This document shows, in pieces, positions 21,260 through 33,401 of a stretch of 64,000 nucleotides of DNA. The DNA lies in assembly GCF_030272615.1 (NCBI RefSeq), contig NC_081411.1, positions 160,099,471 through 160,163,470 on the forward strand, in the 5' to 3' direction. Each line of letters begins with the position of its first letter. Within the stretch, counting starts at the first letter, position 1. The translations under genes were made by a program, and so were the position numbers. This DNA is from Cryptomeria japonica. Its lineage: Eukaryota > Streptophyta > Pinopsida > Cupressales > Cupressaceae. The notes beneath the pieces are model-generated. The model did no database searches. It was not told the DNA's origin and saw only the letters and a list, made by a program, of their open reading frames with translations.

Positions 21260-22154
21260 TGTTGGGAAAAATGGTGTCTCAACCTTGCATTTATTTGAGG
21301 TTACTATTTATAGTAAGTTTTCATTTGAGCACGAAATAGTGCGAAACTCTCCCTGAAGCTTCTGGTTGGGTAGATAAGCATTCCGGTAAAGTTTCGTCGC
21401 AAGGTCACAGCTAGTTTTGAAGATATTAAAGTTTTCATCTTGGAGGGGTGCAATAAAATGTTTAAACTTAAATTTGGGGACTTTAGAGGCTCCGAAACGC
21501 CCTGAAAAGTGGCCGTAACCGGCGAAGCCGGTTACGAGGTGATAGAGCACTTCGCGAGCTTTCCGGCGCTTCAAACGGTTCGTCAATCGGACACCCGGTT
21601 CTCAAGTTATGGCCTCCGGAAGTTTGTACTCCTGAAATAGGAAAAATAATTTGTATCAGATACATAAATGAGCTGTAAAAAGGGAGCGACACGTGTTGAT
21701 GTGTGCTTTAACATGTCATAGGGCATCTAGAAGGGAGATAAGGTCGGCTACACCTTATTGGGTGGTTTTAGCCCATGGTTTTGTAATACCGTTTGACGGT
21801 TTCTTGTATTGTATCTCCTATTTATGAGGTGTGTGAGATAGAGGTTGTGTGTAAGAGTCTTATGGCTATTGAGTTGCCTCTGAATCTCTGATTAGTGGTA
21901 CTCCTGCGAAGAGCTTGCTCTGCAAGTATGTTGTAATCTGTTTTTGATTGCTGAATAAAATATTGAGCTGCTTTTGTAGGGTGGGGTTTTTCTCCTGAAA
22001 GGGTTTTCCCCACGTAAATCATCGTGTTGTGGTATGATTGCTATTATATCTATTTCTATTTTCTGTAACTGTTGTAATGATCTGAAAAAGTTTTGCATTA
22101 CCCTCCTCTCAAGGTTAGTGTAGGAAGTTGTTTCCGCTACTTTACTTCCTTACA
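21260..22154 (+). repeat. 3' LTR of E
   Basis: 895 bp, same ends as the 5' LTR. Roughly ten substitutions, mostly transitions, including TATA to TGTA at about 21674. The U3 inverted repeat (21514-21536) and AATAAA are unchanged. Confidence 0.97.
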
Positions 22155-22962
22155 GATCCATGCCTTCTATCCAAAAAAATTCTCAACCCTTCATAATCAA
22201 ATCAATCTTGGCCCTTGATTGGCCTTCTCTAATCTATAATTTGGAGCTTATCCTCCTCACAAAAGGGGATCCACTTCTCATGCATCCCCATGCTGATCTA
22301 TTCTCCTCTCATCCTCTTCTAAATCCTCTCTCAAATCTAGATCAAATCCTCCTATCCATCACTCAAATCCAATCCAATAATCCATCCACTTACCTTGTTG
22401 AGCACAAGGAGAGAAATCCACATCTCTCTCCAACTCTCCATTTGTTAAACTTTGGAGCAAGCAAAGTTCATGGAGGCAAGGAGGACAAGGAAGAGCTGCT
22501 TGCAATGGGAGCTTCATGAATATATTTCATTTATGTTTTATTTTGTTTTCATGATGTTTTTGTTCAAATCTTTCTTGATATCTCATTTAAATGGTTTTTG
22601 TGTTTATTGAATAGTAATCATGCTCTAACCAATTCATTCACAACACTCCAACTCATCCTACTTCCCTCTTTCATTATCTTCATCCTTTCATCACTTATTC
22701 TTCTAACTCTTTTCAAGAGCACATCCGTGTTCTTCAAACTCGCATGTCCTCTCGAGCGGGCATACCACTACTTCCTCAGCATCCTTCCTCCTTATCATTC
22801 TTCCTCATCTCATGACTGGGGCATCATGCTACTAGTCCTTATCCTTTTCTTCATCTCATGACTAGGGCATCATGCTACTAGTCCTTATCCTTTTCTTCCA
22901 CTATGTTTTATTCTTCTTTGTTATAACATCATTTCATAATGCTATATCAAAGAGGGGCAAAA

Positions 22963-23959
22963 TGTAGACACCTAAAATTAATATTTAATTAATTTAAGCC
23001 TATCAACATAATTAATTTACTTGAATTGTGTTATCCTTATTCCTCTTAGAATCAATTAAATATAAGTTAATTAATCCTGTCACTATAGTCCAATAGTTAA
23101 TTTATCAAATAAATTAATTATTCCCCTATTCTTCTAAAGTCCCCTTCAATAATTATTTCCTCTAAAACCCACTCAGTTATTTAATTCTAATTAATTAATC
23201 TAGTCATGTGATTCCTACAAATCACTTTTTCTAATCCCACTTAGCCTAATTAATTCTTCTAGAATCTCTCATAATCATGCTTATCATTATTCTCCAATTT
23301 TTGATTCCCACTCATGTCACATCAACATTGAGTCTCTGAAATAAATTTAAATTTCTTTGAAGCTCTTAATGCATCCTTATTTTGGAATATTTAATTCCTC
23401 AAGTTTGAAATTCAAATTTCTCCCCTCTTTTCCAAAGGAATTTTATATTCCTGTTTATTTTCCCAAGGCACCTTGATCCATGCCTTCTATCCAAAATCAA
23501 TCTCAACCCTTCATACTTAAATCAATCTTGGCCCTTGATTGGCCTTCTCCAATCTATAAATTGGAGCTTATCCTCCTCACAAAAGGGGATCCACTTCTCA
23601 TGCATCCTCATGCTACTCTATTCTCCTCTGAACCTCTTCTAAATCCTCTCTCAAATCTAATTCAAATCCTCCTATCCATCACTCAAATCCAATCCAATAA
23701 TCCATCCACTTACCTTGTTGAGCACAATGAGAGCAATCCACATCTCTCTCCAACTCTCCATTTGTCAAACTTTGGAGCTAGCAAAGTTCATGGAGGCAAG
23801 GAGGTCAAGGAAGAGCTACTTGCAATGGGAGCTTCATGAGTATATTTCATTTATGTTTTATTTTGTTTTCATGATGTTCTTGTTCAAATCTTTCTTGATA
23901 TGTCATTTAAATGGTTTTTGTGTTTATTGAATACTAATCATGCTCTAACCATTTCATTG
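22963..23959 (+). repeat. Array unit U5, truncated
   Basis: About 997 bp, collinear with the other units up to CTAACCATTTCATT and then replaced by unrelated sequence that starts TGTGAGACAGG (LTR-like piece L). The 119-codon frame is intact at 23480-23839. Confidence 0.85.
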
Positions 23960-24572
23960 TGAGACAGGTTGAGTTAACCATTAATGGTTATGTAAGAGCC
24001 TTAAATGGTTTGGAAGACTTTGAGGGTCAACTTGTTGAGGACATAAATCCTTTAATGGTTATTGAAGACTTTGGAGGCTTTGGGAAGTGACTTCTCTTTT
24101 CTTAGGAATGTGACAATAACTAAGAGATGAATTAGGCTAAATTGGAATTGATTAGAAGAATCTAGAAGGGGTTTAGGAGGCAAGTGGGAGATGTAGGAAA
24201 ATGCAAGTGGAGGAAAAAGGATTTTAATTAAAATAAAATTATTTTATTTCAACCAAAATAGATGCAACTTGCATACATACAAGTGGGAGATTTAAATAAA
24301 TAAATTAGATTTATTTATTTGCAAGGATCAATTTAATTAAATGTAAATTTAATTAAAAAGGGAGAAAGGGGAATTAATTTAATAAAATGATTTATTTAAT
24401 TAAAGGCTAGAGAAGGTTTAGGTGAACTTAATTAAATAAATTGAGTAATTCATTTAATCAAATAGACGAATATGAGGAAATTAATTAAATAAAATTTAAT
24501 TAATGGGAGGAATGGGTTTAAAATAAATATGAAATATTTATTTAGGAAAGTGGTCAGATTTATACGTCTACA
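23958..24572 (-). repeat. LTR-like piece L (gypsy type)
   Basis: On the minus strand it starts TGTAGACGTATAAATC and ends CCTGTCTCACA, i.e. TG...CA ends, 615 bp, and is rich in TTAATTAAAT blocks like other gypsy LTRs here. It replaces the end of array unit U5. Flanking five-base words (TTCAT and ATATT) do not match, so it is not a simple solo LTR, or its ends have been altered. Confidence 0.5.
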
Positions 24573-26404
24573 ATATTATGTTGGTTGGAATATGTATTTG
24601 CTTTAGTTGGAAACACTCATCAACATTTTAGAAATGTCCAACGCCTTGAAAATGATGAATCTTACTATGATTAAAATCTAAAAAATAAAAAATAATGATA
24701 TGATTTTATTGAAATCAAAAACCTCATAATGGGACAACAACCACAAATTTGAAATCTCTTTGTATGACTGTGATTGGTTATATTTGTATTCATCAAAATC
24801 AACTTTGAAGAGGCTATACAAACTTCCCAAATAACCTCTAACTAAAAGTTTCTCAACTCAACTAAAATGTCCCTCCAATACACTTGCAAGTATGTAATTG
24901 GATTCATATGCTGGTTGATTTGCACACAAACAACAATGTTAAAATCAAAGATTTGAACTATTTCATGCCATGCAACGTTTTCCTTGCAACCAAAGCCTTC
25001 CAACATACTTGTTGATGACCTCTACGTGCATTCATGATGAATAAATAACTCCATTATACATGTGTTGTGCAACTTTTTAATTCATGTGTGCCTTATGAGA
25101 ATATATTCTAATGCTTTCAAAAGAATTTTTTCTAAATTGAATCCCTCTCATGAAATGCATCCAAATATTATTAAGGAAAATACCCTTCAAAGGAGTAGGA
25201 GTTTTGAAACTACCATAAGTCAAATTAGCATCCAATCTAAGAGGTAGATTGTGCAATAAAAAGGAATCATGTTTAGCCCTTGTTTTACGAAATCTTCATG
25301 CAAAAAAGGTTTAGAAACTCTTTCAAAGTTAGGAATGTTGATGTCTCCATGCATCATCACAATCCAAGCAAAAAACCCTATCATCCACCCAATTTACACA
25401 TTCCTTATTAGGTGTTTTTCCTTGAGGATCACCAACCACATTTCTTAGCACTTCCTTGTGATATATACCTAAATCTTAAACAAGTGGTATGCTAAAAGCA
25501 TCATCCAATAATTCATCTTTTCTGAATTCCTCTTCATAACTCAATAAAGAATTTGGCTCCAACCGAGAATCCCTTTGGGGCTCATTAGTGCCTTCAACTA
25601 GTTACTCGATCTCCATGAATTGTGCATTTTCTATTTGTCCCTTGTTCATGACTACATTGTAATTGACTAATTTTTAGCTTGGTAGAGAGTGTAGTAGGCT
25701 AGGCTAAGGTCGAGAAAAAGCCTATCAACCTCTGTTTCCTTCTCTTGTTATACATCCAAGGTCTTTTGCAAATTTGATGGAATGATTCCTATCTGAGAGA
25801 AAATGCAAATAATTTTTCTTTATCAATTCCATTGCTTCTTTGATAGTTTGAAAATTAGAAAGATTGGCTCCATCTTTAACTCCATTATCTCTCTCTTCAA
25901 TTTGAACCTTCCATTAAATTTCTTCAATTAAATTGCATGTCTTTGTGTGATGAAATCTTGACAACTTTCACAATCTTCTCTTTTGGAACCATTAATTCTT
26001 CCTTCAAAATTTACAACTCTTTAAGCCCTTAATCAATATCAACAAAAAAAAATTTGTCAACAAAACTCAAATTGTGTTATTTGTCTTCATTTACATGAGT
26101 CTCAAAATAAACTTCCTCTCCATTGGGAGCCTTGCTAAATTCTTAATTTTTTGAATGAGCTTCTTTATAATTATCCGTGTTCAAAGTTACCTACTAATTT
26201 AGAATTTTCAGCCAACCCAATTTCATCATCAGTGACTTCAAAATTCTCATTATTTGCATATCTTCCAATAGTGTTATCATGAAAACCATAGATCTCATAA
26301 TCTTCACTGGATTGATTTGAATTCGTAACCAAGATTTGTATCAAGACATTTCGTTTATTCTCAATCCCATCATTTGTAGTTGTATGTACTTCTATGTAGT
26401 AATT
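24573..26404. other. No recognisable feature
   Basis: About 1.8 kb of A+T-rich DNA with only short open frames (the longest has 85 codons) and no family resemblance. Probably very old repeat remnants. Confidence 0.4.
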
Positions 26405-27597
26405 TGAAAGAAATTTAAGATAGCACAACTTCCTACACTAATCTTGAGAGGAGGGTAAAGTAAAAACATTTTAGATTTTTACAACACTTACAAAAAATTA
26501 TCTTAAATAAAAATAAATAGCATGTATACCACAACATATTTATTTACAAGAGAAAAAACCCACACTCCAAAAGCCACCCAATATATTATTTAGAAGTCAA
26601 CAACAAATTACAATATACTTGCAAATCAAGCTTCTCACAAGAGTGTCGCCAACCAGAGATCTTGAGACAACTCAACAACTATCAAACTCTCACAATACAT
26701 CACAATACACAATCATAATGCATTGGCTTCATAAAACAGGGTTGCATTGATAAATAATCAAGATTTAAAATGTAGCTTTCAAGGGAATTGCCCCGAAGAT
26801 ATCATCATGACATATGACTCTTGGGCTCCCCCTAGGGGGATCATTCCCCCCAAATCTTGCAAGGGAGGCACCCCCCCTTTCAACTTCTCACACTCATTTA
26901 TTTTAATAACTTTGTTTTTGATTATATAAGTAGGGAGAGGGCCCTGATCCCTTTACAAGAAATAACAATTCGGAACAACAACCAACTCACAAACAACCAC
27001 AAAATAGGAAGCAAGTTGTTTAGACAAAAACCACAACAATGCCCACCCTTACATATTCAAAACCATAGGGGGGGCATTCCCCCCGAATATTACAAGGGAG
27101 GTACCCCCCCTTGCAACTTCTCACACTCATTTATCTTAGTAACCTTTTTGTTTTTTGATTATATAAGAAAGGAGAGGGCCTTGAGCCCTTTATAAGAAAT
27201 AATAGTTTGAAACAACCACAAAATAGGAAGCAAGTGGTTTAGACAAAAATCACAATGGTACCCACCCTTAGATATTCAAAACCATCATGATTAACTAAAT
27301 ATAACTATCACCATTGACAACAAATCTTTTATTTGCATATTTAAACTAGCATAATAGCTACCCGAACTTAATAATCCATGACACCCAGGCATGAATAAAG
27401 TTTTAGAAACCTAACAACCTATATATAAACATAAGCTAAAACCAATCGATTGAAACTAAGATGGAACACCAACCACCACAACCTAAGGAACATAAAAAAG
27501 GAAGTAGAGAACATAAATACTTACTTCTTTGGGCCTAAGATGATTCCCCAATTTAGTACATTTTGTTATTACAAGGTTCAGACACCATTTTTCTAAT
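26405..27597 (-). repeat. 3' LTR of F
   Basis: Low end: CAACTTCCTACACTAATCTT and GAGAGGAGGGTAA match the reverse complement of E's LTR end. High end: CAAGGTTCAGACACCATTTT matches its start. Length is about 1193 bp against 895 in E, mostly from an internal duplication (26828-27290). The outermost bases are eroded, so boundaries are approximate. Confidence 0.75.
26828..27290. repeat. Tandem duplication inside LTR of F
   Basis: Two copies of about 230 bp. Each has a run of G then ATTCCCCCC, AAGGGAGG, CCCCCCTT, AACTTCTCACACTCATTTAT, GATTATATAAG, GGAGAGGGCC and ACCACAAAATAGGAAGCAAG. The first copy opens with the palindrome CCCCCTAGGGGG. TATATAAG-type TATA boxes are duplicated too. Confidence 0.8.
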
Positions 27598-27615
27598 TTA
27601 TCTCTCACTTGCCAA

Positions 27616-30282
27616 ACACCTTGTAAGAGCAATGAGATGGGTATCAATATCATGTTTTAATTGCTCGAGGTTAAGAGGCCCACAAAATCCAAACACCATA
27701 TGAACTTCTCTATGCTCACAACTTTAGTTAAAGAATTTACAACATTCATCAAAATTTCTACCTTAACTAGCTTCACTCTCCCATCTTGGACCATATCTCT
27801 AACAAAATGATACTAAATGTCAATTTACTTGGTCTTGGCATGAAATGTCAAGTTCTTAGCTAGGAATATTGCACCTTGACTATCACAATAAACTATCATT
27901 GTATCTTTTTTTATTCCAATAACTCAAATTAAAAAAATGGCTTCTTTACAAGCATTATTAGCTGCCATATCAAATTCAATAGTGGACAAAACAACCACAT
28001 CCTATCACCTACGCATTCAATCAATTACCATTAAACAAACTTAACAAATAAGTATCGATATATTCTACTATCACACTTGTCTAGTCTAAATTCACATAAC
28101 GACCAATATCAAGCGAAATATCATCGCCTTTAAAATATAAAGACAACACAAAGAATATGTATCTTGTAAATATCTGAAGACTCCTTTAACTGCATCCCTA
28201 TAAACTCTATTAGGATTATATAGATATCTAGAAAGAACTCCCACTTCTTGGGCAATGTTTGGTCTAGTGCAAACCATAACATATATCAAACTTTCTGTTG
28301 CACTTTGGTAAGGTACTCTAGTCATATCTTCCATCCATAATGTGAATGTAGGACAATAGAAAGTAGATAAATTTGTTTCACTGTAAAAGGAACACATAAT
28401 GGTCTACGATCCTGCATGTTAAACATTTGTAAAACTAATATCAAATGCTTACCTTGGCCTAGTCGTAGCTCTCTATTTACTCCATCTCTTTTGATTTCCA
28501 TCCCAAGAATGTGTTTAGTTGCACCAAAATCTTTCATTTCAAATTTAGCTACAAGCTAAGACTTCAATTTTGGAATCATGTATTTTCCTTTACTAATGAA
28601 TAACGTGCATTATCAACATATAATGCATTGAATAGGAAATGATCACCATCATATTTATAGTAAACACACTTATTTGATTTGGAACAATCAAAAACCAAAC
28701 TCAACACATATGTATTAAATTTATGACACCACATCCTAGGAAATGTTTGAGACCATGCAAAGATTTTTTTCAATTTGCAAACCAAATTACTTCTACCTTT
28801 TACCATATAGTGCTTTAGCTATATCATATAAATTTTCTCCAAATCACCATAAAGGAATGTAGTTTTCACATCCATTTGTTCAACCTATAAATCATAAGTA
28901 GCGACAATACAAAGCAAAAATCTAATGGATGCCTTTTTTGCAATAGGAGTAAATAGCCCACCATAATCAACACCCTCAACCTGAGAGTAGTCTTTCACAA
29001 CCAACCTCACTTTATATTTCTCAACAAATTCCCTTGAACCAATCTTTTCTTTGAACATCTATTTGAAACTAATGTATTTTTTCCTAAAATAAATAGTACA
29101 AGATCCCATGTATCATTCTTTTTCAAAACTACCATTTCTTCATCCATAGCAATTTCTCAAGATTCTGCATCAATCATACTTAATGCCTCTTCCATAGATA
29201 TGAGTTCATCCATGTTAGCATTCAAAGAAAAAATACATCTCCAATAATTAGATGAATACCTTTCAAGTGGTTGTCTATTTCTTGTAGGTTTTCAAAAAAG
29301 CTAATTTGGAGGTTCTTCATCCTTTTTTGAAGATTCAAAGCTAGATGAACTTTCCTCAACTTCTTGTCTATCTAAGGGATTCGATTCAAATTTTGTAAAT
29401 GTACAAGGAAGTTGAATCATATTTTCTCATTCAGTTTGTTTTGACTATAATGCAATAGAAGAAGACTTAGTTTCTCTAAAAATATTACCGAAAGCTTGTA
29501 TCCTTTCACATCATAACTATACCCGATGAAGATACATTTCAAAACCTTGTTCTTTAACTTCGCTTCTCCTTTGGCACATGTGCATATTTCTTAGAATTAT
29601 GAAGGCTTGTGACCTGACCATGCCTCCATATGTGTTTATCAACAATAGATGATGTAGGAGATTTTCTTATCAAATAGCAAGTAGTGGCCATAGTTTCAAC
29701 CCAAAAATATTGTTCTAGAACAACACCACTTAGCACACTCCTAGCTTTCTCCATTAGTACCTTTTTCATTCTTTTCATAACTCCATTCTACTATGGACTA
29801 AATAGGTCTTTCTTTTTCTTGGAATGCCACCATCTTTAAAAAATCTATCAAAATCATTAGAGGAAAATTCACCTTCATTATTAATCCTTTAACATTTTAT
29901 TTTCATCATAGTATAATTTAACCATTGATTTGAATTCCTTAAATTGATTGAAAATTTTAGATTTACTCTTTAGAAAATAAACCTATGTCCTATTATAATC
30001 ATCAATAAATAAAGCATAATATGTGGATTTTACAATGGAAGTAACATCTACATGACCAAACGCATCAAAATGGATAAGATTCAATACATCACAAGATTTA
30101 TGAGAACTCGAGTACAAATGAATGTGGTTTTGTTTTCCATAAATAGAATGCTCACAAATATCAAAATCAAGATTACTATCAATCAAACCTTCAACAAGGT
30201 TTTTTAATTTTTCAAGGTTATTAGACCCTTTTCTCCAATGTAGCCAAGTCTTTGGTGCCATAACATAGTCTTTTTTTGGAGG
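27616..30282 (-). pseudogene. F integrase, RT and RNase H remnants
   Basis: Read on the minus strand from high to low coordinates. Pre-integrase NLVEGLIDSNLDFDICEHSIYGKQN lies at about 30120-30200. Integrase (DAFGHVDVTSIVKSTYYALFIDDYNRT) runs to about 29990 and its end (EKARSVLSGVVLEQYFWVE) is near 29700. RT has YVDN in place of YVDD near 28610. RNase H (ACKEAI, VYCDSQGAIFLAKN, HFVRDMVQDGRVKLVKV) lies at 27650-27960. Frames are broken many times. The match to E is continuous through the right junction of M. Confidence 0.85.
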
Positions 30283-31073
30283 TGTCATGCTCAAACTTTT
30301 GGGCAAAAATGCAACAACATTTTTTCTTTAAACAACATAAAAATACTAGATGTTCTACGATAAAGATGAGATAAATAAGTTTGTCTATGCTAAGGGTTAT
30401 CTCAAGCTTTAACAGAATGGGTTTCTAAAGTTAATTTAATTAACTCCACAAATATAACGTTTACAATTTTAACTAGACTAATTCTACCCCAAATTGGTCG
30501 TCACAACTTTATTTATTAATTTAATTAATTTACCCCAAGTAATTCTTCAATTAATTAGCACGAGATATTAATCATCCCAAATAGTATTTAATTTCTTTTG
30601 GTCTAATTAAAATAATGTTAACACATATTTTATTGAATTCAAATTAACTAATTGAGCAATAGTAATAATATTTTTAAATCCGTCTATAAAAATTAACTAA
30701 ATCAAATATAATAATAACCTAATCAATAACCTCGTTTTAATGTTGAATTAATTTCCCCTAAGCATTAAATATTAAATATTTAATATTCGACATTAGACTA
30801 CCTCCTTAACTTAAATTTAATCATTATACTATTTAAGATTTCCATTAGAAAACATCTTTAATAAATTTACCCAACATGAGTATAATATTACTTTATAAAA
30901 ATAATTATTTATATCTCCAACTAAAATCCCTAAATAGTCAACTAACCTAAAATAATAACTTAAATTAAATGGGTATTCCCATTTCAAATTTTAAAGAAAT
31001 CCTTTCCCCCCTTTTATTATTTTATTTCTTTTATTATTATCTCTTTTTTTTTTATGTTATATTTTCATTAAGG
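30283..31073 (+). other. A+T-rich left end of M (possible LTR and leader)
   Basis: Starts TGTCATGCTC, is rich in TTAATTAA and ATATT words, and ends in a long pyrimidine tract before the gag ATG at 31074. No primer-binding site could be identified, so I cannot place an LTR end. Confidence 0.4.
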
Positions 31074-32242
31074 ATGTCACTGATTACGCGACATGCTCGT
31101 AGGCGCAATAGGGGTCCTAGATATTCTCACATGGCATGCGAAGACGTTGTGTGGGAAGAGTCAGTTCCAGAAGGGAATCAAGCAGCTCCTCCCGAACAAC
31201 CGATTGACCCTAACTGAGACATTTTGGTTGCACTTCAGAATTTGATAGGAATAATTCTGGATAGACTCCCAATAGTAGATCGTTAGGCAAAGCACCGGAT
31301 TTCTGAAAGTCATAAATTTGCAGCTAGGGAGCGGAGTAGGAGTCCACCTGCTAACCATATAGAGGCTCAGGCTGAGCATGAGTTTGAGTCGGTCCATCTA
31401 CCTAAGGCACCTCCAGTTGTGGTACCAGTAATTTTAGAGAGAGCACCTCATGATCCTGGGGATCAAATCAGAGAGATTTTACGTCTTCAGCCACCATCAT
31501 TTGCAGGATCTATCGATGGGGTAGAGGCTGAGGCTTGGCTATTGAGTCTAGAGAGGTGCTTCGGATTGTGTCCCTATGAGAGCAATTTGAAGGCACAGAT
31601 TGCTATTCACCTTTTGAGAAGGACAACTTCCACATGGTGGAGGCAGGAGGAGTATAAGAATGACATAGTTGCGGATACCATCACTTGGGATATCTTTACA
31701 TAGAGATTCAGAGACAAATACCTATCAAAGTACTTTAGGCAACACATGATTGATGGGTTTCATGACCTTCAGTAGAAGGGTCTCTCAGTGTCCCAGTTTG
31801 AGAGCAAGTTCTTTGAGCTCTTACCCTATGTTGACTACCTGAAGGACAAGAAGCTACTCATCAATCGGTTTATCACAAGATTGAATGCAGGTATAGTAGG
31901 ACTAGTTAGGATGGTAGCTCCAGGAAGCCTTTGGGTTGCCACGGATAAGGCCTCGATATCAAAGGAGATTCAGGGTAGAACTCTAGACATGCGGGATCGA
32001 CATTTGAACCGAAACTCTATACCTCAGTCTTTTGGGTTTCAGAAACCCCACTGGAAGGGTAACCATAGACATTCATCGGGGTCTTTTAAACCCCCTCTTC
32101 CACAACAACCACAACAGGATTAGAGGCAAAGGCCTCCACAAGGTCAGCAGGGCTTTAAGCCCAAGTAGTGGAAAACACATGGTCTTAGGTGTGATCAATG
32201 ACCATAGGTTCCTTACACACACCTGACATAGACTCAACAGTC
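31074..32242 (+). pseudogene. M gypsy gag, first part
   Basis: Starts MSLITRHARRRNRG. A retrotransposon gag domain follows at about 31460-31900 (PPSFAGSIDGVEAEAWLLSLERCF, HLLRRTTSTWW, DGFHDLQ, VSQFESKFFELLPYV). Stops occur near 31215, 31284, 31700, 31774 and 32121; several fit CAG-to-TAG changes. It is interrupted at CAGTC 32238-32242 by solo LTR P. Confidence 0.8.
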
Positions 32243-33401
32243 ATTTGGAATCTTTGATGATTGATGTTGTGATTGTCATTTATGGACACACACTTGTTAT
32301 GAGATCACTTTGTGAATGTATGAATTATGCTCAATCGGTAATTGTTCCTAACCGGTATCATGTGTTAGTCATGAGACTATCGGTGTTTTGTAGAAAGTGG
32401 TTACTTGTCTCAAGTGGTATGAAGACCCCAAACAGTTTGAGGATCTCAAGCGGTACGAAGGATCAAAGCGGTAGAACACATATTTCTTAGTCTTCATTTT
32501 CATCAAATCGGCAATTGGTATTTTGTGTAAACCGGTATTTTGTATGAACCGGTAATACTCTGTGATGAGTTGCCATCCACTGATTGTTTGACGGTGCTGA
32601 CACTTTGGCAGTGCTTTTTGTGTCATGTTACCAAATATGTCTAGATGCACTAAACCTAGGAAATTGTATTGTAATCTTCTTGGACCAACATGAAATCAGA
32701 TTCCTTTATAAGGACATCATGTCTAGGGTTTTTTAGTTGGTTGCAAGGTTTTTGAAAGTGGGTGATGAGTTTTTATAAGTGCGATCAGAGAAGAGAAGTT
32801 TAGGTCTATAAGAGAAGGTAGAGTGTGAATGTGTTGAAAATTGAAGTAATGCTAGAATGCAATAAGAATGAGCTATCAAGTATCTAACCAAGCAATCTAT
32901 GCTATTTGCTAGATCACTCACCTATTGATTACTGACATCTTCAACAAGTTTGAAGCCCTTAACCGGGTAGGCCCATAAAGCCTTTTGTAAATCCTCTAAC
33001 AAGGTGGTTCAAATCTGTGGATCTAAAATCATTTAGCAAGGTAGTCTTTAATCGGACTTATCTCCTAACAGAGATTGAGATTCCTAACAGGATCTATTCT
33101 GATAAAGAAGATTGTATGACCTTAACCGGTCTGACTTTAACCGGTCTGGTTACTATTTTGCAGATAGTTACTTGTGAGTTTCATCTCACCATGTTTTTTC
33201 CCATTTGGGTTTCCATGTCAAATATCTTGTGTTATGGTGTTATTGCTCCTATGGGTGAATGCCTTATTTGTTATTTGGTTTGCATGCGTGTTAACCGGTT
33301 TGTTTGTTAATTTGTTTTACTGGTTTACTACTAGACTGTTTAAGTGTTTAAGTTCAGTATTTATCAGAATACTAATTCACCCCCCCTCTTAGTATTCATC
33401 A
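32243..33401 (+). repeat. Solo copia LTR P inside gypsy gag of M
   Basis: 1159 bp, flanked by CAGTC (32238-32242 and 33402-33406). The right end is ATTCACCCCCCCTC...TCATCA, the copia LTR end seen elsewhere here. The left end reads ATTTGGAATC, probably an eroded TGTTGGAATC. Removing it with one duplication copy places the gag frame on both sides in register (QQSS joins RGGYSGSSRTGG). Many CGGT-type motifs (AACCGGT at about 32349, 32529, 33123, 33135 and 33290) lie inside. Confidence 0.75.

Larger units (their letters stand above)
16141..22154 (+). mobile_element. Copia (Tork-type) LTR retrotransposon E, nearly intact
   Basis: 6014 bp, flanked by the duplication GATCC (16136-16140 and 22155-22159). 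Both LTRs are 895 bp and differ at about ten positions by eye (about 1.1%), so this is one of the youngest elements here. A single frame from 17160 to 21203 encodes gag, protease, integrase, RT and RNase H, interrupted only by TGA at 18009 and TAG at 20418. The gag (KFNGSNFEMWKLKMEDLL) and zinc knuckle resemble the Tnt1/Tork lineage. It sits inside repeat unit U4. Confidence 0.97.
15622..22962 (+). repeat. Array unit U4, split by element E
   Basis: Left part 15622-16140 and right part 22155-22962. Removing E and one copy of GATCC leaves 1322 bp collinear with U1 and U3. The 119-codon frame starts at 22160, just past the insertion. Confidence 0.88.
11704..23959 (+). repeat. Tandem array of five LTR-like 1.3-kb units
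   Basis: Five head-to-tail copies start at 11704, 13024, 14301, 15622 and 22963. Each begins TGTAGACACCYAAAATT, like a plant gypsy LTR; each internal junction is preceded by AAAGAGGGGCAAAA or a close variant, like a polypurine tract. Lengths are 1320, 1277, 1321 and 1322 bp (the last without element E), and U5 is cut at about 23959. A TATA-like CTATAAATTGG recurs in each. The structure fits repeated unequal recombination of a short non-autonomous LTR element (LTR-internal-LTR-internal), but no primer site was found, so a satellite derived from an LTR is equally possible. Confidence 0.8.

Noticed and set aside
23958-24572. L as a clean solo LTR
   Set aside because: Ends fit TG...CA, but the flanking words TTCAT and ATATT do not match, so a simple insertion is not supported.
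24573-26404. Minus-strand frame at 26171-26428 as a possible host exon
   Set aside because: No family resemblance, and it overlaps the eroded end of F's LTR.
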